Shown here: one piece after another, positions 28,201-35,880 of the stretch
Numbering within the stretch: the first letter of the stretch is position 1
How the letters are laid out: each line of letters opens with the position of its first letter
Virus record (IMG/VR): IMGVR_UViG_3300047440_000353
Coordinates: 1 to 37,823 of that record
DNA from: a virus
Strand: one strand, 5' to 3'
Length of the DNA stretch: 37,823 bases
Made by a program: the position numbers and the translations under genes
The notes under the pieces: generated by a model
Databases searched by the model: none
Told to the model about the DNA's origin: nothing
Seen by the model: only the letters and a program-made list of their open reading frames with translations

Positions 28201-30360
28201 TTAGAAACCGGGCGGGAGTGACATGCCGGGCATGCCATTGGGGGCGCCGCCTGGAGGGCCTTGCGGGGGCATCTGGGGCGGCTGTGGCAGTGGGGCGCCT
28301 GGAGGCCCGCCAAACGGCCCCGCGGGGGCGCCTGGGCCGCCCATGGGGCCGGTGACGGGCTGCGGCTGCGGCATGAGGCCGGTTTGGCGCGCCATGATCT
28401 GCGTTTCCAGATTGGTTTGGGCTGTGTCGGCCTTGGCCTTTTCGGCATCAGCGCCGTACTTGCCGGCCTGGGCCGTGTCCTTTTGATCCGCTGCGCTGGG
28501 CGGCTTGGGCTCTGGCGGCTTTTGCGCCTGTTGCTCAAGCTGTTTGGCCGCGTCATCCAAGACGCCTTCAATCGTCTTGCTGCCTTTGAAGCCCGCGGCG
28601 CCCCACTGCAGCAAGCGGATCAAGAAGCTGCCAATCATCGGGTTTTGTTGAACCATCGGGCCGGCCGCCATGAGGTAATTGCTGGTGGCTCCCATGAATT
28701 CGGTGCGCGCGTCTTTCTCAGCCGCCCAATCGGGTGCGGCGAGGCTGTCGGCGGTTACCGTGATGCTGTACAGCGCGGTGCCGAAATCCTTGAGCATTTG
28801 CACGGCCGGCTGCGCCAGCGGGGCGTCTGGGGTGCGGTCAATCAGACTGCGTTTCACCAGCGTTGCGGGCTGGAAATGGTTGCTCACAATGTTGGCGCGA
28901 ATCCGCATCACGCCACTCACAAACCGCGCAACGTCGTTTTGTAGGTTGTTGAGCCGGGCGCCCCCGTACTGCACCTTGAGCTGCTGAGCCCCCAGGGTTT
29001 CGCTGGCCACGCTGGCGCCGCGCATGATGTCTGAAATCCCCAGCACTTCATACAAATCGCGCTCAAGCTGTTGCTTGCGTTGCGAGAGCTGGACAATCAC
29101 ATTGGCGAATTGCTCAATGGGCAGCCAGTCAATCACGCCCTTCATGCCGCCCTTTTCAGAAAACGCGGCCCAGCCCTCGGCCGGCACCAGCGCGTTTTCT
29201 ACGGCTGTCGTGAGCAAGGTGCCAACCTGTGGGCTGGCCTTGTCATACACACCGGCCGCTTTCACGGCCTGCATGAGCTGGCTTAATTTGGCGTTGGTGC
29301 GGTCCAGCTCTTTGTAGAGGTCTTGCGCCATTGCGTAATCGGCCCGGGGGATAAACGCACGCGTGAGCGTCGTGGCAACGGCTGGTTGTGGACAAGGAAA
29401 GAAATCATCAAGCTCCAGCGGGTCGGGTTGCTCATCAAGAATGAAGCTGCATCCTTCGACGTACCAACAAGCATAGTTTTCCTCCTTGTCCCAAATCTCC
29501 CAGACGGCCGCCTGTTGAAACGGTGTGGCCTTGAGCACATCGGTTTGGCCTGGAATCAGTGACGCGTCACCCGGTGTGCGGTTGACCATCGGCACCATGG
29601 AAACCTGTTCGTCTGTCAGCTTGAAACGCTTTTTGAGCTTGTCTTCGCTCATGTAGACACGGCGCGCCACCCAGCGGCATTCACGCCAGCGCCGGCATGG
29701 CGAATATCGGAAGTCATCCCAATAGACGTAATCCACCGCGGCCTCTTCGCTGAGGATTTGTTCTGTGGGCTGGGTGACGGGTTGGCCCATCTCATCGGTC
29801 ATCGGCTGGCCGGTCATCGGGTCCGTTTGCGGCTGGTCAACCATTTCGGTTTCCACCTCATAGCGGCACCAGACTTGTCCGAGCCCAGAGATGAAACGAT
29901 CGGCCACCGCATCGCGCATCGCAGCGTTGGTGTCGTCGTATTCGCGCTCCATGTCGCCGTTCAAAATGCGCTGCATGATGAGCGCGGCAACGCGTGACAC
30001 ATCGTCGCCAAAATCACCAAACTTGCGGTCAACTTCGGCCTTCGGCAAGCGGCCATAAATGGCGCTCAGAACCACTTGCACGTTTGACCAAAACAGATTG
30101 ACTTTCCCGTCAAAATCGCCGGCTTTCACGCTGGTATCGGGGCGGCTGCCGTCGTCGATATAGGCGCGCTCGCACTGGTGCCCGGTGCGGGTGAATTTCT
30201 CCAGCCACTTCTTGGACGCGTCCAGCTCACGCTGCCACTTGCGCGCCTTTTCTGCGCTGTCTTTCAACGCTGATTTGGGCTCGCCTTTGGCCTCATCTTT
30301 CGCGTCTTGAGGCGTGCCCTCGGTCTTGGGGTCATCCGCAGCGGCATACAGCTCAGCCAT
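28201..30360 (-). CDS. Portal protein
   Basis: A 719-aa protein, close to the 725 aa of P22 portal. After a charged N-terminus (KRKWQRELDASKKW-type helices near 40-55) come the portal-typical WSNVQVVLSAIYGRLPKAEV (the 'N.v...v..l.gr.P' segment), DAVADRFISGLGQVWCRYEV, EEAAVDYVYWDDFRYSPCRR WRECRWVARRVYMSE, and later IPRADYAMAQDLYKELDRTN and LYEVLGISDIMRGASVASET LGAQQLK. The last 120 residues are Gln/Pro/Gly-rich. It forms the dodecameric DNA channel and terminase dock. Order TerL-portal-scaffold-capsid supports this. Confidence 0.9.
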   Translation of the reverse strand: MAELYAAADDPKTEGTPQDAKDEAKGEPKSALKDSAEKARKWQRELDASKKWLEKFTRTGHQCERAYIDDGSRPDTSVKAGDFDGKVNLFWSNVQVVLSAIYGRLPKAEVDRKFGDFGDDVSRVAALIMQRILNGDMEREYDDTNAAMRDAVADRFISGLGQVWCRYEVETEMVDQPQTDPMTGQPMTDEMGQPVTQPTEQILSEEAAVDYVYWDDFRYSPCRRWRECRWVARRVYMSEDKLKKRFKLTDEQVSMVPMVNRTPGDASLIPGQTDVLKATPFQQAAVWEIWDKEENYACWYVEGCSFILDEQPDPLELDDFFPCPQPAVATTLTRAFIPRADYAMAQDLYKELDRTNAKLSQLMQAVKAAGVYDKASPQVGTLLTTAVENALVPAEGWAAFSEKGGMKGVIDWLPIEQFANVIVQLSQRKQQLERDLYEVLGISDIMRGASVASETLGAQQLKVQYGGARLNNLQNDVARFVSGVMRIRANIVSNHFQPATLVKRSLIDRTPDAPLAQPAVQMLKDFGTALYSITVTADSLAAPDWAAEKDARTEFMGATSNYLMAAGPMVQQNPMIGSFLIRLLQWGAAGFKGSKTIEGVLDDAAKQLEQQAQKPPEPKPPSAADQKDTAQAGKYGADAEKAKADTAQTNLETQIMARQTGLMPQPQPVTGPMGGPGAPAGPFGGPPGAPLPQPPQMPPQGPPGGAPNGMPGMSLPPGF

Positions 30361-30369
30361 CGCATCACC

Positions 30370-31734
30370 TCACAAACGAATGGGGCGCGCTTCTTGCGCC
30401 GCAAACAAATCGTCCAGGCCGAACGGGTAATGAGTGCCTGCGTAGTCTTTGGGTACGCTGGTTTTGACTTCGCGCACCAGCTCATTGACCACCTGGGCAC
30501 CGTATGAAAACGCGTCAGCCCCGTGACTGGCCCAGTCGTGTGTGGGCTCAGCGCTAAAAATCTTTCGCTCATCATCGAAACGGAAGCTCCAGGCTCTGAG
30601 GGCCTCCAGGCCGCGCGCACATTCATTCACCGCAAAATTGCAACGCGGGATCACCACGCGTGCGGCATTGATGCGGTCGGCGAGCTTCGTTTGGGGCACG
30701 ATTGAGCACTCAAACTCGTGCGACATTTGCTCAATCACGCTGTACTTCGTGGCCATGGTTTTGGCCCGCGCGTCGTGCGGCAAATACAAATGACTGATCG
30801 GGATGCCGCAGTTTTTGAGCCGGTCAATCCAATCCGGCGCGTCCAGGCCAGAGCCCTCCATGTAATGGATGAGGTCGAAGCCACCCAGCTTCAATTGCCA
30901 GAACCACCATGCAGCGGAGTCGCGGTAACCGATATCACTGGACACCACGATTCGAGAGCCGGGGCTGTATTGCGTGTCTTCATTGATGCGCCCGTCACGC
31001 TCGGCCTGGGCCACGTACTTGCCGACAATCGCGCCGACATTCGCGCTGCTGAAATCGCAGTAAAACTCCTGCTGTATCAGCTCTTCAGCCATGCCCTGGG
31101 CGCGCTCCATTTGCATGTCTGCATCGGTCAGCACGCCGGTATCTCGGATCGACATGACGGCCACAAACGCGCCGGGCAACTTGCGCGCAATCTCAAGCGT
31201 TGAATGGCCGTGGTTGTAGCCGCGTGGGGTGTAGATGAATGAGACGCTGCCGCCGTTTTCGCGCAGGATCGGGCGCACGAAGTCATAGGCGCGCGGATCG
31301 GTCAAAGACCACTCCGAGAAAGTCACATGCACCGGGCTCGCACCAACGAGGGCATTAAAGTTGTCGGCACCGACGATTTGCACAATCGAGCCATTGGCCA
31401 GCTCCACCTTCATTTCATCCTCAAGCCGGCGCTTCACAAGGTGTTTTGCAAACGTCTGGTCAATCAGGTTTTTGCCCTCGCTGGTGATGTTGTCCCACAC
31501 CACCTTGCGGCCTTGCTTGAGCGTGGGCAGACAGTGCCAGTACAGCCCCGGCCGCTGAAAAGCCATCTTGCAAGCCTGGGCCAGTGCGGTGCGGTCCTTG
31601 CCGCCGCGCCGGTGCATCACCCACACCGCGAAACGGCAACCGTTGTCCATCGCGCGCATGTAGGGCATCTGGTAATGACGCGGTGTCATGCCGCCGTCAA
31701 TCACCACTTGAGGCGCTGCGGTGTCGGTGCTCAT
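30370..31734 (-). CDS. terL: Terminase large subunit
   Basis: A 454-aa ATPase-nuclease. Visible parts: adenine-binding region YQMPYMRAMDNGCRF, Walker A-like HRRGGKD (about 41-47), Walker B VTFSEW (about 137-142) with catalytic Glu141, the coupling segment FIYTPRGYNHGHS (about 167-178), and the nuclease domain acidic residues in SSDIGYRDS (Asp267), LPHDA (Asp321) and HGADAF (Asp407). It packages DNA into the prohead through the portal. The Walker A Gly-Gly-Lys-Asp form is a known variant in this terminase group. ATGA overlap with the small-subunit gene couples both. Confidence 0.93.
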   Translation of the reverse strand: MSTDTAAPQVVIDGGMTPRHYQMPYMRAMDNGCRFAVWVMHRRGGKDRTALAQACKMAFQRPGLYWHCLPTLKQGRKVVWDNITSEGKNLIDQTFAKHLVKRRLEDEMKVELANGSIVQIVGADNFNALVGASPVHVTFSEWSLTDPRAYDFVRPILRENGGSVSFIYTPRGYNHGHSTLEIARKLPGAFVAVMSIRDTGVLTDADMQMERAQGMAEELIQQEFYCDFSSANVGAIVGKYVAQAERDGRINEDTQYSPGSRIVVSSDIGYRDSAAWWFWQLKLGGFDLIHYMEGSGLDAPDWIDRLKNCGIPISHLYLPHDARAKTMATKYSVIEQMSHEFECSIVPQTKLADRINAARVVIPRCNFAVNECARGLEALRAWSFRFDDERKIFSAEPTHDWASHGADAFSYGAQVVNELVREVKTSVPKDYAGTHYPFGLDDLFAAQEARPIRL

Positions 31735-32114
31735 TGCAGCCGCTCCAGCACTTCGAGGCCGTCACGGATCACGCCCGGCACGGGGGCGCTGTCGGCGCTG
31801 ATTTTCTGAATCACGTACTGGAATTCATGGTGCTCGGTTTGCACTTGGAGCGGCATCACGCGCGCCACCAACTCCATGAATTTCTGCGGATAGCGGTTGG
31901 CCTGTTTCACGAGCCACGCTTGGCCGCCCAGGTCATCCAATGCGCCTTCAATCAGGGCTCGGATGGAAATCGTGCGTTTCGTGGGGCCGCGCGGCCCGGC
32001 CTTGAGGCGCTGGCGCATGCGCTCGGCATGCTCAGCCGTACAGCGTTTGTCCAGCTCACCCGAGCGCGTGCGCCGTACCCCGTTCTCATCAATGAGGGGG
32101 GTATTTCGCGCCAC
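31731..32114 (-). CDS. terS: Probable small terminase subunit
   Basis: A 127-aa protein upstream of and overlapping terL by ATGA. I placed the start at GTG 32114 (GGTGG upstream) because the longer frame to 32168 runs through a strong terminator. It contains a basic helical start (DENGVRRTRSGELDKRCTAE), a likely HTH region (TKRTISIRALIEGALDDLGG), then QAWLVKQANRYPQKFMELVA RVMP, a pattern often seen in small phage terminase subunits, and a C-terminal tail (VQTEHHEFQYVIQKI). It should recognise the packaging site. Identification relies on position and this pattern. Confidence 0.75.
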   Translation of the reverse strand: MARNTPLIDENGVRRTRSGELDKRCTAEHAERMRQRLKAGPRGPTKRTISIRALIEGALDDLGGQAWLVKQANRYPQKFMELVARVMPLQVQTEHHEFQYVIQKISADSAPVPGVIRDGLEVLERLQ

Positions 32115-32123
32115 GAGGCCACC

Positions 32124-32154
32124 AAATAAAAACGCCCCCGGGGTGTCCGGGGGC
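32124..32154 (-). terminator. Strong terminator before the late genes (tR'-like)
   Basis: On the minus strand a perfect 8-bp stem GCCCCCGG / CCGGGGGC with 5-base loop is followed by GTTTTTATTT. It ends ten bases before the terS start. Its place between a Q-like gene and the late operon is that of lambda tR', where late transcription is blocked until an antiterminator acts. Confidence 0.88.
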
Positions 32155-32182
32155 GCTGAACTACTCAACCTGAAAGGATGTT

Positions 32183-32238
32183 GTGGGCGCAGTACCGCCC
32201 ACGGGCGCCAGTATGCCGCTACAAGAAACCGGCTGCAA
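32183..32238 (-). promoter_or_regulatory. Candidate late promoter with hairpin at the transcript start
   Basis: Minus strand: -35 TTGCAG (32233-32238, inside the end of the Q-like gene), 17-base spacer, -10 CATACT (32210-32215), start near 32203. The first 20 transcribed bases (32183-32202) form GTGGGCG-N6-CGCCCAC. The terminator follows about 50 bases later. The boxes match consensus 3/6 and 4/6, so the promoter is tentative. Confidence 0.45.
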
Positions 32239-32554
32239 GCAATTGCCGCCGCAGCGTGGCCTGAGCCTCACTGCACAGCCGCTGCCGCTGGCCTTTGTTC
32301 TCGGGCAAACGCGGCGACAAAATGCACTCTACCCCCAGGCACTCGGAGCGCGCGACATGCTGCAGCGCAAGCTGATGTTGTGGGCTCAAGCGGCCAATTT
32401 CAGCCTCAAGCGTTTCCATCAGCATGTGCTCAAAATCTTCCTCGTCGTGCATGCCCTCGGCCACGAGGGCCGAGGTGCGCGCATAGCGCCGCTCGTGGCT
32501 GTACCCGGCCCGCCACTGGTGCCAGCGGCCGAGCAAAGACCCCATATCACTCAT
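32219..32554 (-). CDS. Possible Q-like late antiterminator
   Basis: A 111-aa protein that is helical and has a basic, aromatic start (LLGRWHQWRAGYSHERRYAR) and then EDFEHMLMETLEAEIGRLSP QHQLALQHVARSE, LGVECILSPRLPENKG. The 'E..i..L...h..AL...Y/A' helix pair resembles the sigma-region-like helices of phage antiterminators and DUF1133-type proteins, but similarity by eye is weak. The strongest argument is position: it is followed by a candidate promoter and a strong terminator, then all late genes. Its ATG overlaps the stop of the lipoprotein gene. Confidence 0.5.
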   Translation of the reverse strand: MSDMGSLLGRWHQWRAGYSHERRYARTSALVAEGMHDEEDFEHMLMETLEAEIGRLSPQHQLALQHVARSECLGVECILSPRLPENKGQRQRLCSEAQATLRRQLLAAGFL

Positions 32555-32715
32555 GGTGCTGAGGCCGCCGATGCGGCCGGCCTGGGTGCCTCAATGGTGA
32601 CGGATGCGGCCTTGCACAGAAACACGCATGAGGGCAGAAAAGGGCCGGCACGCAACGCGCACGCCACGAGTGCCAGCCCCCCGGCCATGAGGGCGTAAAT
32701 CAGAGCCCAGCGCAC
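32551..32715 (-). CDS. Small lipoprotein or membrane peptide (54 aa)
   Basis: GTG 32715 opens a frame reading MRWALIYALMAGGLALVACA, with a lipobox-like LVAC (Cys19), followed by a second hydrophobic turn and an Ala/Pro-rich end (TIEAPRPAASAASAP). It ends over the ATG of the Q-like gene. It could be a lipoprotein of the Rz1 kind, but no Rz partner or endolysin is nearby. Real coding status is likely from the tight overlaps; function open. Confidence 0.5.
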   Translation of the reverse strand: MRWALIYALMAGGLALVACALRAGPFLPSCVFLCKAASVTIEAPRPAASAASAP

Positions 32716-32718
32716 GGC

Positions 32719-33315
32719 TCAGCCCTGGTGGATAACGAGCGGAGCGCTTTCTTTCAGCTCACACGCAGCCACTTTCACCGGATCGCCGGCCACTTTCACC
32801 ACGGTGTATTCGCTGTAGCACCTCCAAGCCTCACGGCGCGCTTTGTCGTTGGCCTCAATCTGGCGCATGCGTTCTTTCTCAAACGCCTCGGCACGCTCAC
32901 AGGCTGTGGCGCTCAATTGGCGGGTGATGCCGATTTGCTGGTTGCCGTAGGCCTGGAAATAGCCGTCTATTACCGGGTCATAGGGCGCACGCTCCAGGCC
33001 GCAGCCACGCAGATTGCCCAGGGTCATCTGGCCTTCATACCCCTTGAGCGCCTTGCTCAGCGAGGATGAAACCGGCACGGAGCCGTCTGGATAGGGCACC
33101 ACGTTCCGCTCAAAATCCATCAGCTTCTTGTGCTCCGCACGCCATGAGGCCGTGAGGCGATCACTGGTGGCTCGCATCTCATCAAAGACGCGCGTAGGCA
33201 CGCCCAAGGGGTACTCACCCAAGTTGCCCACGGTGATACGGTTGGTGTACTGCGGAGGGTCGTATTCGACCTCAAACGCAGCGGCTGGCGGATAGCCCAA
33301 AAGATGATCGCGCAT
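32719..33315 (-). CDS. Hypothetical 198-aa protein
   Basis: No family recognised. Proline/tyrosine-rich N-terminus (LLGYPPAAAFEVEYDPPQYT), a central helical piece (VFDEMRATSDRLTASWRAEH) and a long charged helix (ACERAEAFEKERMRQIEAND KARREAW) ending with YSEYTVVKVAGDPVKVAACE. A possible coiled coil with strand-rich end. It stands between the macro-like gene and the lipoprotein gene, with 39- and 3-base gaps. Not a lysozyme: no catalytic Glu/Asp-Thr motif. Confidence 0.65.
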   Translation of the reverse strand: MRDHLLGYPPAAAFEVEYDPPQYTNRITVGNLGEYPLGVPTRVFDEMRATSDRLTASWRAEHKKLMDFERNVVPYPDGSVPVSSSLSKALKGYEGQMTLGNLRGCGLERAPYDPVIDGYFQAYGNQQIGITRQLSATACERAEAFEKERMRQIEANDKARREAWRCYSEYTVVKVAGDPVKVAACELKESAPLVIHQG

Positions 33316-33354
33316 CGCATTACCTTTCTTTGTGCGGTTGCGCCCCTCAGGGTT

Positions 33355-33738
33355 CTATTGTGGCGGTTGGCCGCTCTCGGATGGGCGCCGGTAGGGCGCG
33401 AATTCTCTGCACAGCTCGCAGTTTTGCGGGGCCTCGGCAAACATCGGCCCGATTTGCTCAGGCGAGTAGCCAGCAAGGCCGGTGCCGATGGCCGTGACGT
33501 TGAATCGCAAATCAGGCCGCTCGCGTGCGTAGTCCAGAAACGTCTTCACATGCCGTTCGATTTTAAAAAGTGGCAGCGGCTGCAACTTGCGGTCTTTGGT
33601 TGGGATGCCATAGCTGTTGCCCTGTCGGCCCTCGCCTTGTCCATACACCGCACCGTAGAAACGGCGCGCGTAATCAGCGGCCCCGGCCCCATGGCGGCCG
33701 GCACGGTTGCTGCCGAATACAAACACCGGGTCTTTCAT
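33355..33738 (-). CDS. Macro-domain-like phage protein (A1S_2505 type)
   Basis: A 127-aa protein: PVFVFGSNRAGRHGAGAADY, then FYGAVYGQGEGRQGNSYGIP TKDRKLQPLPL, and FNVTAIGTGLAGYSPEQIGP. The FGSN-x-x-G-x-HG-x-G, GNSY-x-IPTKD and IG-x-GLAG blocks are the mark of the A1S_2505 family of non-structural phage proteins, which have a macro-domain fold. Macro domains bind or hydrolyse ADP-ribose compounds; a role in nucleotide signalling or counter-defence is possible but not shown. It overlaps the vWA gene upstream by ATGA, so the two are co-translated. Confidence 0.8.
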   Translation of the reverse strand: MKDPVFVFGSNRAGRHGAGAADYARRFYGAVYGQGEGRQGNSYGIPTKDRKLQPLPLFKIERHVKTFLDYARERPDLRFNVTAIGTGLAGYSPEQIGPMFAEAPQNCELCREFAPYRRPSESGQPPQ

Positions 33739-34349
33739 GGTGTAGGCGTCAGCTTTTTCTCTTCGGTTTGCGGCGCCGGCATCACGCCAGCGCGTGCCGT
33801 GCTCATCACGGAGTTGGTGTGCACATAGGCATCGGCCGTGCCCTGAGCGTTGGCATCAAACGTCATGCTTTGCCCGCGGATCATGCCCAGGCCGCGCGCC
33901 TCATCGAATGAGTTTTGATTGGCGGCGACGTAGATAAACAACCAGCCGTGTTTTTCGGCGTGCCCGATCATTTCTTTGATGCGCGCGTGGCTGAATTCAT
34001 GCGATGAATTCTCATGGCCGTCGGTGATGATGACGCACACCACCAGCTCCACCCAGGCTTCACGCTTGATGCGCTCGCCTTGCTCGTGGAGGGTGCGCCC
34101 GATGGCATCCAGCAACGCCGTGCCGCCGCGTGGCACAAAGGTTTCTGCCGTCAGCTCGGGCACCTCTGCCAGTGGCTTGCCCGCATAGATCACCTCGTAG
34201 GCGGTATCGAATTGGGTGTACGTCACGCGCGCTTCGCCGCGCTCGCGTTTCTGGTCAGCCATGAGCCGGTTATAGCCGCCGATCACATCACTGGCGATGG
34301 TGGCCATGGAGCCGCTGCGATCCGTGATGACAAGGATTTCCGTGTTCAT
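33735..34349 (-). CDS. von Willebrand factor A-domain protein
   Basis: A 204-aa single vWA domain with a complete MIDAS metal site: D10-x-S12-x-S14 in ITDRSGSMATI, Thr77 in PRGGTALLDAIG and Asp110 in VIITDGHENSS. The domain order matches bacterial TerY-like cytoplasmic vWA proteins, so it probably binds a partner through a bound Mg2+. C-terminal 40 residues (from SMTFDANAQGTADAY) are a tail with KKLTPTP. Its partner may be the macro-like protein encoded immediately downstream. Cytoplasmic; not an adhesin since no signal peptide is present. Confidence 0.87.
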   Translation of the reverse strand: MNTEILVITDRSGSMATIASDVIGGYNRLMADQKRERGEARVTYTQFDTAYEVIYAGKPLAEVPELTAETFVPRGGTALLDAIGRTLHEQGERIKREAWVELVVCVIITDGHENSSHEFSHARIKEMIGHAEKHGWLFIYVAANQNSFDEARGLGMIRGQSMTFDANAQGTADAYVHTNSVMSTARAGVMPAPQTEEKKLTPTP

Positions 34350-34493
34350 TCAAGCCCCCGCGCGTGTGATGAGCTGAGAGGCCACCCAGCACGCGAGGCC
34401 GGCCGCGGTTGTATTGATGCGCCCCGAGGGCACGCCAGCGGCTGCGATGATGAAGAGCACGAGAGCGGCGATTAAGAAGATGAGGGAGAGCAT
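34350..34493 (-). CDS. Small membrane protein (47 aa)
   Basis: ATG 34493 follows AAGGAA. The product has two hydrophobic stretches: MLSLIFLIAALVLFIIAAAG and TAAGLACWVASQLI, joined by VPSGRINT. Tiny two-helix proteins of this exact kind are common in phage early regions, unassigned. The stop is directly against the vWA start, and the gene's first part overlaps the 34472-34633 gene by 22 bases. Confidence 0.65.
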   Translation of the reverse strand: MLSLIFLIAALVLFIIAAAGVPSGRINTTAAGLACWVASQLITRAGA

Positions 34494-34633
34494 GTCGATT
34501 CCTTTTCGTCTTGATTGGCATAGGCCGCCAGCTTGGGGTACCTGAGCACCCAGCTTGTGCCGTTGCATTTGTGCCGCTTGCATAACAAGCACCCTGAGCG
34601 GCGGTTTTTGGGGCGCTTGCGTTTGTGGTTCAT
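34472..34633 (-). CDS. Tiny basic zinc-finger-like protein (53 aa)
   Basis: ATG 34633 overlaps the previous TGA. The product MNHKRKRPKNRRSGCLLCKR, then HKCNGTSWVLRYPKLA, has C-x-x-C, a His and a third Cys that fit the short 'RR-x-G-C-L-x-C-K-x-H-K' peptides common in phage small-gene clusters, probably metal- or nucleic-acid-binding. Function unknown. Confidence 0.6.
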   Translation of the reverse strand: MNHKRKRPKNRRSGCLLCKRHKCNGTSWVLRYPKLAAYANQDEKESTCSPSSS

Positions 34634-34836
34634 TCGGCCACGTTCAATTCGCCAAACTGTTGCACCTTCTCACCCATGCGTAAACGCATAGAGATGACTT
34701 TGACCTCAACGGCGAGGCTTTGTGAAATTTGGTTTGCCAATCCGATGATGGAGCGCGCTTCTTCACTGCTCAATTCGCCATCTTGAGCGCGCTGGAGTGA
34801 GATGCAAAGCACATCGCGTACTTCTTTCGTTTTCAT
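34630..34836 (-). CDS. Small helical protein (68 aa)
   Basis: MKTKEVRDVLCISLQRAQDG, then ELSSEEARSIIGLANQISQS, then VEVKVISMRLRMGEKVQQFG. Two amphipathic helices and a strand. The pattern 'ELS.EEA..I..LANqI..s...E.k.' is frequent in small genes of temperate phages. No function known. Starts on the last base of the previous gene's stop. Confidence 0.65.
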   Translation of the reverse strand: MKTKEVRDVLCISLQRAQDGELSSEEARSIIGLANQISQSLAVEVKVISMRLRMGEKVQQFGELNVAE

Positions 34837-35288
34837 TACATTGCCTTTCGCATTGCCACTTTTGCGGCTTCTATTGCACGGTTGATATCACGCACCGCGT
34901 TACGTGTTTCCTCAACTTCAAATTGAGCCCTGTAGATTGGATTTTTATTCATGAGTCGCACATGGTTGCGGTGAAATTCGCGTTCATCAATAAAGCTATT
35001 TGGCAACCAGTCATCTAAGTAGCGGCCGTCAAGATTTCGACGTAATGCAAGTTGACGCAGCGGCCCAAGATTTGTCTCCCTGGCTTCCCAGCTACGCACC
35101 CTGCGGACATTCGGGGGCATCTCGCGTTCAAGGATTTCACTAATAAGGTGATTCCACGTTTTCACATGAATGACGATGTGTGGATTCAGTCTGAAGTAGC
35201 GATATGCAATACGCAATGCAACGTGATAGGCCGTCCAATCGCGGCGCCGTGATTGGCCCAGTCTTGTCCAAAGGCCGCAGCGTTTCAT
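34836..35288 (-). CDS. Hypothetical basic protein (150 aa)
   Basis: Arg-rich and helical: LWTRLGQSRRRDWTAYHVAL, RIAYRYFRLNPHIVIHVKTW, then RRVRSWEARETNLGPLRQLA and a terminal helix EETRNAVRDINRAIEAAKVA. Compared with its neighbours it is AT-richer (bases 34840-35220), which hints at a recent acquisition. No known domain. ATGA overlap with the 35285 gene. Confidence 0.62.
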   Translation of the reverse strand: MKRCGLWTRLGQSRRRDWTAYHVALRIAYRYFRLNPHIVIHVKTWNHLISEILEREMPPNVRRVRSWEARETNLGPLRQLALRRNLDGRYLDDWLPNSFIDEREFHRNHVRLMNKNPIYRAQFEVEETRNAVRDINRAIEAAKVAMRKAM

Positions 35289-35590
35289 GTTTTCTCAAAC
35301 TTCACCGTTGCCGATTTCCTGTCACCCGCCAGCTTGCCCTGAAGCTTGAGAAACTGCTGAACCTGCGCCCAGCCCTTGTCACTGAGGAAGTAAGACGGAT
35401 CGGGTAGGGCGTGCTCAGGGCACACCAGCAAATCAATCCGAATCTCTGCGCGCTGCGTGCTCATCGGATCGATGCTCGCAAATGAGATGCACGGCTTCAA
35501 GGTGCCCTGGTTGCTGCAGCCGATGTGCTGGCACAGGGCGGACTTGCCGAGAGCCACAGAGCCCAGTTTGGGAGGCTTGGCGGGCTTCAA
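35285..35590 (-). CDS. Cysteine-containing hypothetical protein (101 aa)
   Basis: I prefer TTG 35590, which overlaps the previous TGA and is preceded by AGGAG; a GTG at 35638 would add 16 residues. The protein carries a probable metal site: LCQHIGCSNQGTLKPCISF, then LVCPEHALP. The Cys/His set (C-x4-C, C, C-x-x-H) suggests a zinc finger. The C-terminal half (YFLSDKGWAQVQQFLKLQGK) is helical. Unassigned. Confidence 0.6.
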   Translation of the reverse strand: MKPAKPPKLGSVALGKSALCQHIGCSNQGTLKPCISFASIDPMSTQRAEIRIDLLVCPEHALPDPSYFLSDKGWAQVQQFLKLQGKLAGDRKSATVKFEKT

Positions 35591-35718
35591 AACCGGCTCC
35601 TGAGCTGGATGCGGAATGAGAGTGTCCCGGCCGGGCACTTGCGCCGGCGTGCCTCACGGCGCATGCGTGAGCGGCGGTAATGCAGCCAGTACCAAGATTC
35701 ACAGTGCTTGGGTTTCAT
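35587..35718 (-). CDS. Tiny basic protein (43 aa)
   Basis: ATG 35718 to TGA 35587. MKPKHCESWYWLHYRRSRMR, then REARRRKCPAGTLSFRIQLR. A very basic aromatic peptide, two cysteines. Overlapping frames on both sides and the AGGAG of the next gene inside its end argue that it is translated; moderate confidence only. Confidence 0.48.
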   Translation of the reverse strand: MKPKHCESWYWLHYRRSRMRREARRRKCPAGTLSFRIQLRSRF

Positions 35719-35751
35719 GTGGGCACCTCATGCGAGATATGTGAGTCTCGT

Positions 35752-35880
35752 TTACTCATCAAAGTCACCACGCAGGAATTTGAAAAGGATGACGGCACAC
35801 GCCATGACTGAGCCCAGAGCAATGAGGCCTAACGCGGCGGCTGCGCCCAGAGCGATTTGCAATAGGAGTGACGCATTCAT
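35752..35880 (-). CDS. Small single-pass membrane protein (42 aa)
   Basis: ATG 35880 overlaps the previous stop (ATGA) and the frame ends TAA 35752. The product MNASLLLQIALGAAAALGLI, then ALGSVMACAVILFKFLRGDF, is one long hydrophobic segment with a charged end. Candidate for a holin-like or regulatory peptide, but its early-operon place makes lysis unlikely. Confidence 0.55.
   Translation of the reverse strand: MNASLLLQIALGAAAALGLIALGSVMACAVILFKFLRGDFDE

Noticed and set aside
32719-33315. Hypothetical 198-aa gene plus the 54-aa lipobox gene as an Rz/Rz1 spanin pair
   Set aside because: The 198-aa protein lacks an N-terminal membrane helix, the genes are sequential and not nested, and no endolysin is near.
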